From: RUG13409 sp045546135 | GTDB lineage: Bacteria > Bacillota > Clostridia > Peptostreptococcales > Anaerovoracaceae | NCBI GenBank assembly: GCA_045546135.1 | Contig: JAZQCD010000023.1 | Span: 1 to 64,000 of the forward strand | DNA: 64,000 nt | Direction: 5' to 3' | Shown: positions 9,304 through 19,122 of the stretch, one piece after another | Position numbering within the stretch: the first letter of the stretch is position 1 | How the letters are laid out: each line of letters opens with the position of its first letter | Notes under the pieces: model-generated | The model's database searches: none | What the model was told of the DNA's origin: nothing | What the model saw: only the letters and a program-made list of their open reading frames with translations | Made by a program: the position numbers and the translations under genes

Positions 9304-10548
9304 ATGAGATTACTAGTCCTTATATCAGGTATTTTGATAAGCGGTGCGGGAGCATTTTGCTTCGCCTTCTATACAAGCACCTTTTATGACGTGGCATTCC
9401 TGGTAGGAATGGTCATGGTCATTTCCGGAATATGCAACACGGTCGCATATCTGATCTCCGGAAGGGGAGCAAGAAGGCTCACTGAGACCACCTTGGTAGA
9501 GGGTATCGTTACCCTTCTTTACGGATCGGCAGTGCTGAGCAACCAGGTCACTGATTCGATGCTGACCATGTTCTTTGGAACATGGCTCACACTTTGCGGT
9601 GTTACAAGGTTTTCTCAAAGCCTTTATGTCAGCAGGTTCAACCCAAGAGATTGGTCAAAGATCGTTCCTCTTTCTGCCATATCTACAATGCTCGGCATAG
9701 TCATGATGCTGCCGTGGCTCGTTGCAAGCGTCATGCCCCTCATGCTCGTTGGAGGAGCCTTCCTTTTAGACGGGCTGTCCATGATCATCTATGCTATGTA
9801 CATGAAAGATTCTACTCAGGACATGGCAGTGGGTGAAGCAAGAGCAAAGGCCAGAGCTGAAGCAAGAAAAGAAGAGCATGAAGCAAAGCTTGCTGAAAGA
9901 GAAAGACTGAGGAACCTTTCCAAAGAAGAGCGCGAAAGAGAAGAAAAGAGAAGGCGCAAACAGGAAAGAGCCGAAGAAAAAGCCAAGGCTCAGGCAAGAG
10001 CTGAAGCCCGTGCAGCCATCAAAGATGCCATAAGACCTATAGAGGACAGGACCATAAGACTTACAGACAGCGAAGTCAGCCAGATAAATGAAAATGCTGA
10101 TGCTGAGGTTTTGGATGCAAGCCCCATAGAAGATCCCGAAATAGGCGGCCCCGTAAGAGTAAGGCCGGAAAGCATTGTGAGCCTTAGATCTGAAAGGCTT
10201 GAAGAGGAAAGAAAGGGTTCTGTTCAGTTCGATACGCCAAAGATCAATGCTGTTAACCTTGCAGAACTTGAGGACAACAAAGCTGCTATCCAGTTCGAAA
10301 AGGTGGAGCTTCCTGAGATAGTCTTTGCATCTGACAGCGAAAAGGTAGACAGGCAGGACCTCATAAATGAGCTCGACAATATGAACACTGATGCAGGCGA
10401 GACCCTTGAGTACGAAAAGGTGGATCTGAATACCCTTGCAAGAGAACCGCTTCCCGAAGGAAAAGCCGATGAATCAAGATTCACTCAGACTCTTGATTTC
10501 TCATGGGTAAACAGAGTAAACGAAGAATTAAGGAAAGAGGATCTATGA
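9304..10548 (+). CDS. DUF308/HdeD-like membrane protein with long charged tail
   Basis: About 414 residues. The first 170 form about six hydrophobic helices with glycine-rich pairs, resembling the HdeD/DUF308 fold. Residues 180-255 are an alanine, arginine, lysine and glutamate-rich heptad-like stretch, probably a long coiled coil. The remainder is acidic and probably cytoplasmic and disordered. The role of such proteins in Bacillota is unknown. ATG 9304 is preferred to the TTG three bases upstream because it lies seven bases from AAGGAG (9291-9296). Its last codons overlap the start region of gpmI, so the two are translationally coupled. The tail looks suited to binding a soluble partner (inference). 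Confidence 0.7.
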   Translation: MRLLVLISGILISGAGAFCFAFYTSTFYDVAFLVGMVMVISGICNTVAYLISGRGARRLTETTLVEGIVTLLYGSAVLSNQVTDSMLTMFFGTWLTLCGVTRFSQSLYVSRFNPRDWSKIVPLSAISTMLGIVMMLPWLVASVMPLMLVGGAFLLDGLSMIIYAMYMKDSTQDMAVGEARAKARAEARKEEHEAKLAERERLRNLSKEEREREEKRRRKQERAEEKAKAQARAEARAAIKDAIRPIEDRTIRLTDSEVSQINENADAEVLDASPIEDPEIGGPVRVRPESIVSLRSERLEEERKGSVQFDTPKINAVNLAELEDNKAAIQFEKVELPEIVFASDSEKVDRQDLINELDNMNTDAGETLEYEKVDLNTLAREPLPEGKADESRFTQTLDFSWVNRVNEELRKEDL

Positions 10549-12164
10549 TGAAAAATACAGTAATGCTTTTGATAATGGACGGTTTCGGAATTGCTCCGGA
10601 AGGTCCCGGAAATGCAGTTACTTCTGCAAATACACCAAACCTAAAAAAACTTGCTTCCATGTATCCATGTACGAGAGTCTTTACAAGCGGAAGAGCAGTA
10701 GGACTTCCAAGCGGTCAGATGGGAAACTCTGAAGTAGGACATACCAACATGGGAGCAGGAAGAGTCGTATGGCAGGAACTGTCCAAGATAAGCAACGAGA
10801 TAGAAAACGGTAGCTTTTATGATAATGAAGTCCTAGGAAAGCTCATGGACGATCTTGCAAAGGAGCAGGAAAAATTTGCTCCTGTAAAGGGCGACATATC
10901 TGACGGAAGACCGAGAGCTCTTCATCTCATGGGACTTCTTTCTGACGGAGGAGTCCATTCCCACAATACTCACCTTTATGCTCTCCTTGAGATGGCAAAA
11001 AGAAAGGGCATAAAGAAGGTCTATGTACACTGCATTTTGGACGGAAGAGATGTTCCTCCTTCATGCGCAGAGCAGTACATAGATGAACTTAAGAAAAAGA
11101 TGGAGGAGATAGGAGTAGGCGAGATCGCTACCATATCCGGTCGTTTTTATGCAATGGACAGAGATAAGCGCTGGGACCGCATAGAAAAGGCTTACAGGAT
11201 ATATACGGAAGCTCACGGAAGGACTGCAGAAACTGCTGAAGATCTCCTCAAAAAAGCAAGAGAAAACGGAGAGACAGACGAGTTCGTTGTTCCCGGCATA
11301 GTCGCTCATTGCAAGGAATGCAGCTGCGAGCTTCCATATTGCCAAAAGGACGATCATACTGTGCAGGACGGCGACAGCGTTGTATTCTTCAATTTCAGAC
11401 CCGATAGAGCAAGAGAGATAACAAGATGCTTTGTAGACCCTGGATTTGACGGCTTCGAAAGAAAGAAGATTTTGAAAGACCTTCACTACGTATGCTTTAC
11501 TCAATACGATGTGACCATACCGAATGTGGAGATAGCATTCCCGCCCCAAAGCCTTAAAAACACTTTAGGCGAGTATGTAAGCGCTCTTGGCAAAACGCAG
11601 CTTAGGATAGCAGAGACAGAAAAGTATGCTCATGTCACATTCTTCTTTAACGGAGGTATCGAAGAACCGTACAAGGGAGAGGAGCGTATACTGGTTCCGT
11701 CTCCAAAGGTAGCTACCTACGATCTTCAGCCGGAAATGAGCGCATACGAAGTCACGGACAAGGTCCTAGACAGGATAAGATCAGGAGAACTTGACCTAAT
11801 CATCATGAACCTTGCAAACTGCGACATGGTAGGACACACAGGCGTATTCTCAGCTGCAGTAAAGGCTGTAGAGGCAGTAGACAGCTGCGTAGGAAAGATA
11901 GCTTCCGCCATCGAAGAGACGGGAGGAAAGCTCCTCATAACTGCAGATCACGGCAACGCTGAGGTCATGCTCGACGAAGAGGGAAATGTTGTGACCAGCC
12001 ATTCTACGAATCCTGTACCTTTGATCTATGTCGACAGCAAGATCAAGGGAGACAAGAGCGTAAGCCTTCACGAAGGAGCTCTTTGCGATATAGCTCCCAC
12101 TTTGCTTGAACTCATGGAGCTTGAAAAGCCCTGTGAAATGGAAGGAAGATCCCTTTTAGACTGA
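10548..12164 (+). CDS. gpmI: 2,3-bisphosphoglycerate-independent phosphoglycerate mutase
   Basis: Interconverts 3- and 2-phosphoglycerate in glycolysis using a phosphoserine and two manganese ions. The N-terminal MDGFGIAP supplies a metal aspartate, and GQMGNSEVGHTNMGAGR contains the catalytic serine. GRFYAMDRDKRWDR and NFRPDRARE are substrate-binding motifs. The late TADHGNAEVM and TSHSTNPVPLIYV complete the metal site. The 538 residues are slightly longer than the usual 510. Two ATG codons stand side by side at 10545 and 10548; the second is seven bases from the purine-rich ribosome site and is preferred. The start overlaps the stop of the membrane protein gene. Confidence 0.95.
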   Translation: MKNTVMLLIMDGFGIAPEGPGNAVTSANTPNLKKLASMYPCTRVFTSGRAVGLPSGQMGNSEVGHTNMGAGRVVWQELSKISNEIENGSFYDNEVLGKLMDDLAKEQEKFAPVKGDISDGRPRALHLMGLLSDGGVHSHNTHLYALLEMAKRKGIKKVYVHCILDGRDVPPSCAEQYIDELKKKMEEIGVGEIATISGRFYAMDRDKRWDRIEKAYRIYTEAHGRTAETAEDLLKKARENGETDEFVVPGIVAHCKECSCELPYCQKDDHTVQDGDSVVFFNFRPDRAREITRCFVDPGFDGFERKKILKDLHYVCFTQYDVTIPNVEIAFPPQSLKNTLGEYVSALGKTQLRIAETEKYAHVTFFFNGGIEEPYKGEERILVPSPKVATYDLQPEMSAYEVTDKVLDRIRSGELDLIIMNLANCDMVGHTGVFSAAVKAVEAVDSCVGKIASAIEETGGKLLITADHGNAEVMLDEEGNVVTSHSTNPVPLIYVDSKIKGDKSVSLHEGALCDIAPTLLELMELEKPCEMEGRSLLD

Positions 12165-13711
12165 TGATAAGGATATCTGAATTTAAAATACATGCTTTGG
12201 AGGATATCGACACACTCCCGGCAAAGATAGAAAGAAGACTTCATCTTCCGGAAGGAGGCGTGAAGTCTTTTTCCCTTGTAAAGGAAAGCATAGATGCAAG
12301 GCAAAAACCTGAAGTATACAAGGTGTATACTTTCGATATATGCTGCAATGAAAAGGATGAAAAGATCCTCTTCCTTTGCAAAAGATACGGCATAAAGGCC
12401 GAAAAAGCTCCTGAAAGAAAAGAGGTAGTATTTCCTGCTTACCTTGGGACTAAAAGACCTGTAGTAGCCGGTTTTGGACCTTGTGGCATCTTTGCAGCTT
12501 TGGTCTTGGCAAGAGCAGGCGCAAGGCCCATAGTCCTTGAAAGAGGTCCTGCCATGGGCGAAAGGATAGAGGCTGTGGAAGAGTTTTGGAAAACAGGCAA
12601 GCTTGATCTTAAAGCAAATTGCCAGTTCGGTGAAGGCGGGGCAGGGACCTTTTCTGACGGAAAACTCACTACAGGTACTAAATCTGAGTACAGGGCCTTT
12701 GTATTGAGCGAGTTCGTAAAAGCAGGCGCAGATCCTGAGATATTGTATAAGCAAAAACCTCACATAGGTACCGATGTATTAAGAAGCGTAGTAGTAAACC
12801 TAAGGAAAGAGATAGAAAGCCTTGGAGGAGAGATAAGGTTTTGCTCAAAGCTCGAGGATATTGAAGAAAGTCCTCTTGGCATAAGCGCAGCCGTCCTTGA
12901 AGGAGGAGAGAGGATAGAAACAGAGGATGTGATCCTGGCGCTTGGGCATTCGGCAAGGGATACTGTAAGGACTCTTTTTCAAAAAGGGATAGACATGGAA
13001 CGAAAGCAGTTTTCCATGGGCGTAAGGATAGAGCATCCCCAGAAACTCATAGACAAAGCGCAATACGGAAAAGATGCAAAGGAACTTGGCCTTGGTCCTG
13101 CTGATTACAAGCTCAATATCAGGACAAAGGACGGAAGAGGAGTATATACCTTTTGCATGTGCCCCGGCGGAGTCGTAGTCAATGCAAGTTCACATGAAGG
13201 CTGCGTCACCTGCAACGGCATGAGCTATTTCAAAAGGGATTCCGGCAAGGCCAACTCAGCGCTTCTTGCAGATGTGAGAAAAGATGACATACCGGGCGAT
13301 GATGTCCTTGGCGGCATAGCTTTTCAGGAGGAATATGAAAGAAAGGCTTTCGTGCTCGGCGGCAGCAATTATTTTCTTCCGAAAGAAGATCTTTCAAGTT
13401 TCATGACAAAAGGACAGCTAAAAGAGTGTCTTCCTTCTTTTGTATATGAGTCTCTAAAAGAAGCTGTTCCTCTCCTTGGGAAAAAGCTCAAAGGATTTGA
13501 CGATCCAAAGGCTCTTCTTTATGCAATAGAAAGCAGGTCTTCAAGTCCTGTCCGCATTTTAAGAGATGAGGATGGGTCTGCAATGAAAGGAAAGAGAAAA
13601 ATAAGCGGTCTTTATCCTGCAGGAGAAGGAGCAGGATATGCAGGAGGCATAATGTCAGCTGCATGCGACGGCATAAAGGCTGCATTAAAAGTGATAGAAA
13701 GGTATGAATAA
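12164..13711 (+). CDS. FAD-dependent protein, COG2509 family
   Basis: A 515-residue cytoplasmic flavoprotein. The first 80 residues are a small N-terminal domain typical of this family. The dinucleotide-binding fold follows, with GFGPCGIFAALVLARAGARPIVLERG, then CQFGEGGAGTFSDGKLTTGT. Near the C-terminus GLYPAGEGAGYAGGIMSAACDG closes the FAD site. The reaction of this widespread family is not established. Its ATG shares one base with the stop of gpmI, so it belongs to the same operon and is probably its last gene. Confidence 0.8.
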   Translation: MIRISEFKIHALEDIDTLPAKIERRLHLPEGGVKSFSLVKESIDARQKPEVYKVYTFDICCNEKDEKILFLCKRYGIKAEKAPERKEVVFPAYLGTKRPVVAGFGPCGIFAALVLARAGARPIVLERGPAMGERIEAVEEFWKTGKLDLKANCQFGEGGAGTFSDGKLTTGTKSEYRAFVLSEFVKAGADPEILYKQKPHIGTDVLRSVVVNLRKEIESLGGEIRFCSKLEDIEESPLGISAAVLEGGERIETEDVILALGHSARDTVRTLFQKGIDMERKQFSMGVRIEHPQKLIDKAQYGKDAKELGLGPADYKLNIRTKDGRGVYTFCMCPGGVVVNASSHEGCVTCNGMSYFKRDSGKANSALLADVRKDDIPGDDVLGGIAFQEEYERKAFVLGGSNYFLPKEDLSSFMTKGQLKECLPSFVYESLKEAVPLLGKKLKGFDDPKALLYAIESRSSSPVRILRDEDGSAMKGKRKISGLYPAGEGAGYAGGIMSAACDGIKAALKVIERYE

Positions 13712-13714
13712 TAA

Positions 13715-13740
13715 AGGGATCTGCTAGGCAGCAGATCCTT
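13715..13740. terminator. Bidirectional terminator between convergent genes
   Basis: An 11-bp inverted repeat with a four-base AGGC loop lies between the convergent genes. The leftward reading is followed by TTTATTATT; the rightward reading has a weaker T run. The TAG stop of the leftward gene (13724-13726) lies inside the hairpin. Confidence 0.65.
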
Positions 13741-14365
13741 CATTTATATTCGATTTGACGTTGTCTGAGCAAAGGAGCATCATGGTCAGCACGCAAAGGG
13801 CTCCGGCAAGGAATGAAAAGATCCCGTGATGATCTGTATTCATATCAAGAAGCTCAGGTACATGGAGCGCTGCAATGAATACTCCTGTGCAGCATACAAA
13901 GGTGAGTATGTTCTTTTTTGTTAGGAGCTCCCTTAAAGGAGTATCCGGGAACATTATCTTAAGGCAAAGACACAGTATGCCAAAGAATACAAGGGCTATG
14001 AAAAGGTAGCTGAGGAGCTTTCCTATCAAAGGCCTTAAAAGAAGAGCTCCTATCTGTCCGATAAGCCATAACGGAAGAGACAAAAGTGACCATTTCTTTG
14101 ATCTTACTTTATGGACTTTCTTTTCTTCCGTAAATTCGAATTCAAAGTTATCCTTTGGCAGGTCTACTACGTACTCTATGGCAGGCTTTGACTCATGCAC
14201 TTCTTTTTCGAGCCTTGCATTTTCTTCGTCCGCGCTAAGTCCCGAAAGAAAGGTAGTCGCTGCTGCAAGTCCAACGATGAGCACGGTGGAAATGATCTTT
14301 TTTGCTACGCTTTTTCTTTCGTTATATATTTCAGATGATCTGTCTTTCTTCAGTCTTTTTTTCAT
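13724..14365 (-). CDS. Hypothetical membrane protein with four hydrophobic helices
   Basis: I do not recognise this 213-residue protein. It starts with a basic segment (MKKRLKKDRSS), then has one hydrophobic helix around residues 24-40 and a soluble acidic stretch up to about residue 85. Further hydrophobic stretches lie near 95-140, 150-170 and 180-200. A longer open frame extends upstream, but it would overlap the divergent flavoprotein gene. ATG 14365 has an AAAAGGGA site and lies just behind a TATAAT box, so it is the best start. It stands alone, convergent with the 3.2-13.7 kb operon. Confidence 0.6.
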   Translation of the reverse strand: MKKRLKKDRSSEIYNERKSVAKKIISTVLIVGLAAATTFLSGLSADEENARLEKEVHESKPAIEYVVDLPKDNFEFEFTEEKKVHKVRSKKWSLLSLPLWLIGQIGALLLRPLIGKLLSYLFIALVFFGILCLCLKIMFPDTPLRELLTKKNILTFVCCTGVFIAALHVPELLDMNTDHHGIFSFLAGALCVLTMMLLCSDNVKSNINEGSAA

Positions 14366-14390
14366 ATCCGCATGATCCCTTTTCCCGTAC

Positions 14391-14396
14391 ATTATA
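14391..14396 (-). promoter_or_regulatory. -10 box for the leftward membrane protein gene
   Basis: The reverse strand reads TATAAT here, 25 bases before the chosen ATG, which would leave a leader of about 19 bases carrying the AAAAGGGA site. No convincing -35 box was found. Confidence 0.4.
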
Positions 14397-14477
14397 CAGC
14401 ATTTCGGATCAAATATATACTTTTTGTTCATAAGCAAAGAAAAGGCGGTCAATGTTTTAGGAAGAAGAGAAATGATA

Positions 14478-14499
14478 TGATATAATATGATGCTATAAT
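14478..14499 (+). promoter_or_regulatory. Tandem extended -10 elements upstream of the HI0933-like gene
   Basis: TGATATAAT (14478-14486) and TGCTATAAT (14491-14499) both match the extended -10 consensus TGnTATAAT, 13 bases apart. The second puts the transcription start about 14 bases before the ATG at 14520. Confidence 0.6.
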
Positions 14500-14519
14500 T
14501 TTGTATAAAGGAAAAAGAC

Positions 14520-15638
14520 ATGTACGATCTTCTCATCATAGGGGGAGGCGCCTCAGGACTTCTTACGGCGGCTCTTGCATCGAAAAAAGGAATAAGGACA
14601 GCTGTGATCGAAAGGAACAATGCTCCTGCAAAAAAGATCTATGCTACAGGTAACGGCCACTGCAACTATCTGAATGAAAGAGCAAAGTCTGCGGAAATGA
14701 TAAAGGCTGTACTTGAAGGAGTAGGCATAGTCGGATCTAAAGATGAGGAGGGCAGATACTATCCTCTCAGCAGAGAAGCGTCATCTGTAGCAAAAGCGCT
14801 TATCTTAGCTGCCGAAAGAAACGGAGCAAAGATCATATGCGATAAGCATATAACCGATGTCATAAAAAGAGGAGATGTCTTTAAAGCCCTGAGCAAGGAC
14901 GGCGAAGTCTTTGAAGGAAAGTCCTTAGTCATCGCCACAGGAGGGAAAGCAGGAATACAGTTCGGATGCTACGGAGAAGGTTTCAGATGGGCTCAGACTC
15001 TTGGTCACAGCCTTGTAAAACCTGTGCCCGCTCTCGTGCCTGCAGAAGCAGCAGACGACATATCAGATCTTCACGGAGTAAGAGTAAGAGGAGAAGTTTC
15101 GCTTCTTTGCTGCGGTGAAAGGCTTAGTTCTGAAAGGGGCGAGATACAGTTTACGAAAGACTCTGTATCAGGCATATGCGTAATGGACCAAAGCAGGAAC
15201 ATAAGACTTGCTGAAGGAAAGGATTATGAACTGTCAATAGATCTCTTTCCGCAAATGGGAAAAGAAGAACTTTTGCTGCTTTTGGCATCTCAAAAAGACA
15301 GGACAGGGGATCCTTTGGAAGGGCTCCTTCCTTCAAAACTGAAAAGTTACATTGAAAAAGATGATATAAAAGATCTCTCTTTTCTCTCATCAAAGCTCAA
15401 AGACCTTCGCTTCAGAGTAAAGGGAACTAAAGGATGGTCTGATGCTCAAGTGACATCAGGCGGTATACCTCTTGACGAAATAGATATGGATACTATGGAG
15501 TCAAAAAAGCTGCCGGGCCTTTATTTTGCAGGAGAGATAATAGATTATGACGGACCTTGCGGCGGATTCAATCTTGCTAATGCATGGAGGAGCGCTATTT
15601 TGATAGCCGATTCGATAGACGATGGCAAACTGGACTGA
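14520..15638 (+). CDS. HI0933-family NAD(P)/FAD-dependent oxidoreductase
   Basis: A 372-residue flavoprotein of the HI0933 (aminoacetone oxidase-like) family. The FAD-binding start DLLIIGGGASGLLTAALAS is followed by the family hallmark APAKKIYATGNGHCNYLN. Toward the end come GWSDAQVTSGGIPLDEID and GLYFAGEIIDYDGPCGGFNLANAW, where the conserved motifs bind FAD. The physiological reaction is not settled; members have been linked to tRNA or small-amine oxidation. The start has an AAAGGA site. The last 17 bases overlap the start of addA, implying coupled translation. Confidence 0.85.
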   Translation: MYDLLIIGGGASGLLTAALASKKGIRTAVIERNNAPAKKIYATGNGHCNYLNERAKSAEMIKAVLEGVGIVGSKDEEGRYYPLSREASSVAKALILAAERNGAKIICDKHITDVIKRGDVFKALSKDGEVFEGKSLVIATGGKAGIQFGCYGEGFRWAQTLGHSLVKPVPALVPAEAADDISDLHGVRVRGEVSLLCCGERLSSERGEIQFTKDSVSGICVMDQSRNIRLAEGKDYELSIDLFPQMGKEELLLLLASQKDRTGDPLEGLLPSKLKSYIEKDDIKDLSFLSSKLKDLRFRVKGTKGWSDAQVTSGGIPLDEIDMDTMESKKLPGLYFAGEIIDYDGPCGGFNLANAWRSAILIADSIDDGKLD

Positions 15639-18600
15639 TAAACAAAAAGAAGCTATATATGACAGAGGAAACAGTCTTCTTGTTTCTGCGGCTGCAGGAT
15701 CTGGGAAGACTGCAGTTCTTGTTGAGAGGATAAAGACTCTGATCAAGGAAGGCGCATCCCTTGACCGCATGCTCATAGTCACCTTTACAAAAGCAGCAGC
15801 TGCTGAAATGAGAGAAAGGTTAAGAAGAGAGCTGGGAGAAGAACTGTCTTCATGCAGCGAAGATGTAAAGGATCACATAAACAAGCAGTTAAGACTCATT
15901 GGAAGAGCGGAGATATGCACCTTCGACAGCTTTGCAGTAAGACTTTGCAGGACCTATTATCAAGTCATCGGAAAAGATCCTGACCTTAAGATATGCGACA
16001 ATTACAAAAGCAGCATATTAAAGACCGAAGCCATGGAAGAGCTCTTCAAGAGTCATTACAGCATGGGTGATGAGGACTTTAAATATTTTCTCGACCGCTA
16101 CTCGACATCAAGAAACGACAAGAATGCAAGGGATATGATCCTTGCTCTTTATGGATATACGGATACTCTTCCTGATCCTGATTCCTTTTTGGACGACCCC
16201 ATGTTCAGCCCGGAAAAGCTTCTTGAAGAAGCCGGATCCATGCTGGCTTTGATCCTTGAAAAGAGCATGGCCTACTGCGCGCTTCTCATAAATATATTCG
16301 AAGCAAACTCTATGACAAAGTGCGCAGGAATAATAAAGACATTATGGTCCGATCTTGGATCTTTCCTTGACAGTTTAAGGTCCGGGTATACGGAGTCTTC
16401 AATAGCGGCAGTTTTCGAATATTCCTTCCCAAGGCTTAGCGTCGGAAAGGAAGAAAAGCAAAAGCTCGATGCTATGGAGGATCTAAAGAAAGAGTATTTG
16501 GAAAAGTGCATCAAGGATCCTATAAAGAATTTCAGGAAGCAATACGGGCAATTGTCACTTGAAAGGCTCAAAGACGAGCATGAAAGGCTTGCAAAACCTG
16601 TCTCAATACTTTGCTCTCTTACAAAAGAGTTCAGCCGTATTTACAGCAGGACAAAAAGTGAAGCAGGTCTTATGGATTTTTCAGACGGCGAGCATTTTGC
16701 ACTTAAGATACTTCAAAATGAAGATGTAAGGACAGAATGCAAAGAAAAATACAGCTACATATTCATTGACGAATATCAGGATACCAACCCTTTGCAGGAA
16801 AGCCTCATAGAGAGCATATCGTCAGGAAACAATGTGTTCACTGTCGGAGATGTAAAGCAGAGCATATACAGGTTCAGGCATGCAGATCCAAGTCTTTTCC
16901 TAAAAAGGTATGCTGAGTATAAGGCGGGCAAAGAGGATTGCAAAGTCATAGATCTTAGCAATAACTTCAGAAGCAAAGGCACAGTAATAGACTTTGTCAA
17001 CAGGTTATTTGAAAAGCTTATGACAAAGGAAAGCTGCGGCATGGAATACGATGAAAATGCAGCACTTTATGAAGGCATTCCCTATGAGGGGCCAAGAAGT
17101 TATGAACCAAAGCTTTATATTGCTGATACAAAGGATGCAGAGGACAGCGATCCTCTCATCGAGGAACTGAAAAAAGATGAGATAGAAGCTTTCATGGCTG
17201 CAGATATCATAGAGGAGTACCACGGCAAGCTCATAGACGATGGTAAGAAGGGAGAAAGGCCCCTTGCTTACAAGGATATGACAGTGCTCCTAAGGTCAGC
17301 AAAAAACAAAGCAGAGATATATTACGATATCCTGACAAAAAGGGGCATACCTGTCTACCTTGAAAGAAACGAAGGATACTTCGATACTCCGGAAATACAG
17401 ATCTGCGTCAACCTCTTAAGGATCATAGATGACATACGCCAGGATGTTCCTTTGATCTCAGTCCTTCATTTCCCGGTCTTTGGGTTTTCTGCCGATGATC
17501 TGTCAAGTATTAGGATAGAAGCAAAGAAGTCCGAAAAAAGATGCAGGAGCTTTTATGATGCGCTGAAGTTTTGCAGCACAGACGGTCCTAAGGGACTTAA
17601 GGAACGATGCAGCGAATTCCTCGAAAAGATAGACCTTTGGAGAATGAAGGCTTCGGCTATGCCTCTTGGAGACTTTGTATTCGAACTTCTCAGTAGCAGC
17701 GGGATATTCATCTTTGCTGCAGGACTTTCTTCAGGAGAACAGCGCCTTGCAAATTTAAGAGCTCTTGTCGACAAGGCTTCAGAGTTCGAAAAGACTAGTA
17801 CCGGCGGCATATTCAGCTTCATAAGCTATGTGGATGCCATTTCAGGAGATGACTCAAAGGTGAGCACAGGGCAATCCGGCATGGTCACTGAAGAGGACGA
17901 TGTAGTCAGGATAATGACTGTTCACAAGAGCAAAGGCCTTGAGTTCCCCTTCGTTCTATTTGCAGGCTGCGGATCTGGTATCTTCGGAAGCAGAAAGACA
18001 GGAAGGGCAGTTTATTCAAAGGAACTCGGTACTTCCATGGTATTATCACAGCCTAAGACCTTTTCTTATGTAAAACCTTCCTCTTTTGCTATCATAGATG
18101 CAAAGAAAAAGGAAGCAGAACTTGCTGAAGAGATCAGGGTCCTTTATGTTGCAATAACAAGAGCAAAGGATATATTCATCATGACTGCATCAGGAAAAGA
18201 TGCAGGAAAGATGGTATCAAAAAGAGATATCTACGGCGTGAGGACATCAGACTGCAGCAGTTTTGCAGAAATGGCGCTTCCTTCCTTTGACGCGTCTAAC
18301 GTAGAGGTAAAGTATAAGGACAGTTTCAAACTCTCATCTTTTGAAAAAGCTGAGTATGAAATGAAGGAACTGAAAGAAAAGCTAAGGACCGGACTTTCAT
18401 ACAGCGAAGATAAGCTTGAGGGCGGGCTGTCGACAGAAGAGATAAAAAGAAGGCTTGAATTTGATTATTCAGGGCCAAAGGAAGAAAAAGAAAAGCGCAA
18501 ATATTCAGTGTCAGAACTTGCAGCAGAAGACCATAAAGAAGGCATAGATGAGATCTTTAAAGAAGATGCAATTCCTGTACCAAGGTTCCTTTTAGGAAAG

Positions 18601-19122
18601 GCCAAGCTTTCTTCTGCAGCTGTAGGCACGGCTTACCACAAGGTCATGGAACATATTCCTTTTAATATGGACTATGCTTCTGCCGATGCTGTATCAAAAT
18701 TTACAGAGACTCTTCTTGAAAAGGGGATAATGACAAAAGATGAAAAAGACAGCATAGATCCTGCAAAAATAGCGGACTTCTTTTCATCTGACATGGGAAC
18801 TTTGGTATGCAGCTGTGATGTGCTTAAAAAAGAGACCCCCTTTGTTATAAAGCACAGCTATGAAGGCAGAGAGATCCTTGTTCAGGGGACCATAGATTGC
18901 TGGTTCGAAAAGGACGGTAAACTCTATCTCCTTGATTACAAAACAAACTACATAAACATCAGGAACAAAGAAAAAGAACTTGAGAGACTAAAGAAGATAT
19001 ATGAACCGCAGCTGGCTCTTTACAAAGAGGCTTTGGAAACAGTGAGTGGGAAAAAGGTCAGCGGATCTTATCTGTACCTTTTCTCAGCAGGGGAATATAT
19101 TACATTGGGAGATGATCAATGA
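15622..19122 (+). CDS. addA: ATP-dependent helicase/nuclease subunit A
   Basis: The 1166-residue AddA helicase-nuclease processes double-strand breaks for RecA together with AddB. Walker A SAAAGSGKT ends at residue 30, Walker B DEYQDTNPLQE lies near 382, and DVKQSIYRFRHADPSLF, MTVHKSKGLEFPFVLFAGC and RVLYVAITRAKD are the later UvrD-type motifs. The C-terminal RecB-type nuclease has the catalytic LLDYKTNY near 1103. In most Bacillota addB lies immediately upstream; here the upstream gene is an unrelated flavoprotein and the downstream gene is pcrA. The start overlaps the preceding gene and the stop overlaps pcrA. Confidence 0.92.
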   Translation: MANWTDKQKEAIYDRGNSLLVSAAAGSGKTAVLVERIKTLIKEGASLDRMLIVTFTKAAAAEMRERLRRELGEELSSCSEDVKDHINKQLRLIGRAEICTFDSFAVRLCRTYYQVIGKDPDLKICDNYKSSILKTEAMEELFKSHYSMGDEDFKYFLDRYSTSRNDKNARDMILALYGYTDTLPDPDSFLDDPMFSPEKLLEEAGSMLALILEKSMAYCALLINIFEANSMTKCAGIIKTLWSDLGSFLDSLRSGYTESSIAAVFEYSFPRLSVGKEEKQKLDAMEDLKKEYLEKCIKDPIKNFRKQYGQLSLERLKDEHERLAKPVSILCSLTKEFSRIYSRTKSEAGLMDFSDGEHFALKILQNEDVRTECKEKYSYIFIDEYQDTNPLQESLIESISSGNNVFTVGDVKQSIYRFRHADPSLFLKRYAEYKAGKEDCKVIDLSNNFRSKGTVIDFVNRLFEKLMTKESCGMEYDENAALYEGIPYEGPRSYEPKLYIADTKDAEDSDPLIEELKKDEIEAFMAADIIEEYHGKLIDDGKKGERPLAYKDMTVLLRSAKNKAEIYYDILTKRGIPVYLERNEGYFDTPEIQICVNLLRIIDDIRQDVPLISVLHFPVFGFSADDLSSIRIEAKKSEKRCRSFYDALKFCSTDGPKGLKERCSEFLEKIDLWRMKASAMPLGDFVFELLSSSGIFIFAAGLSSGEQRLANLRALVDKASEFEKTSTGGIFSFISYVDAISGDDSKVSTGQSGMVTEEDDVVRIMTVHKSKGLEFPFVLFAGCGSGIFGSRKTGRAVYSKELGTSMVLSQPKTFSYVKPSSFAIIDAKKKEAELAEEIRVLYVAITRAKDIFIMTASGKDAGKMVSKRDIYGVRTSDCSSFAEMALPSFDASNVEVKYKDSFKLSSFEKAEYEMKELKEKLRTGLSYSEDKLEGGLSTEEIKRRLEFDYSGPKEEKEKRKYSVSELAAEDHKEGIDEIFKEDAIPVPRFLLGKAKLSSAAVGTAYHKVMEHIPFNMDYASADAVSKFTETLLEKGIMTKDEKDSIDPAKIADFFSSDMGTLVCSCDVLKKETPFVIKHSYEGREILVQGTIDCWFEKDGKLYLLDYKTNYINIRNKEKELERLKKIYEPQLALYKEALETVSGKKVSGSYLYLFSAGEYITLGDDQ

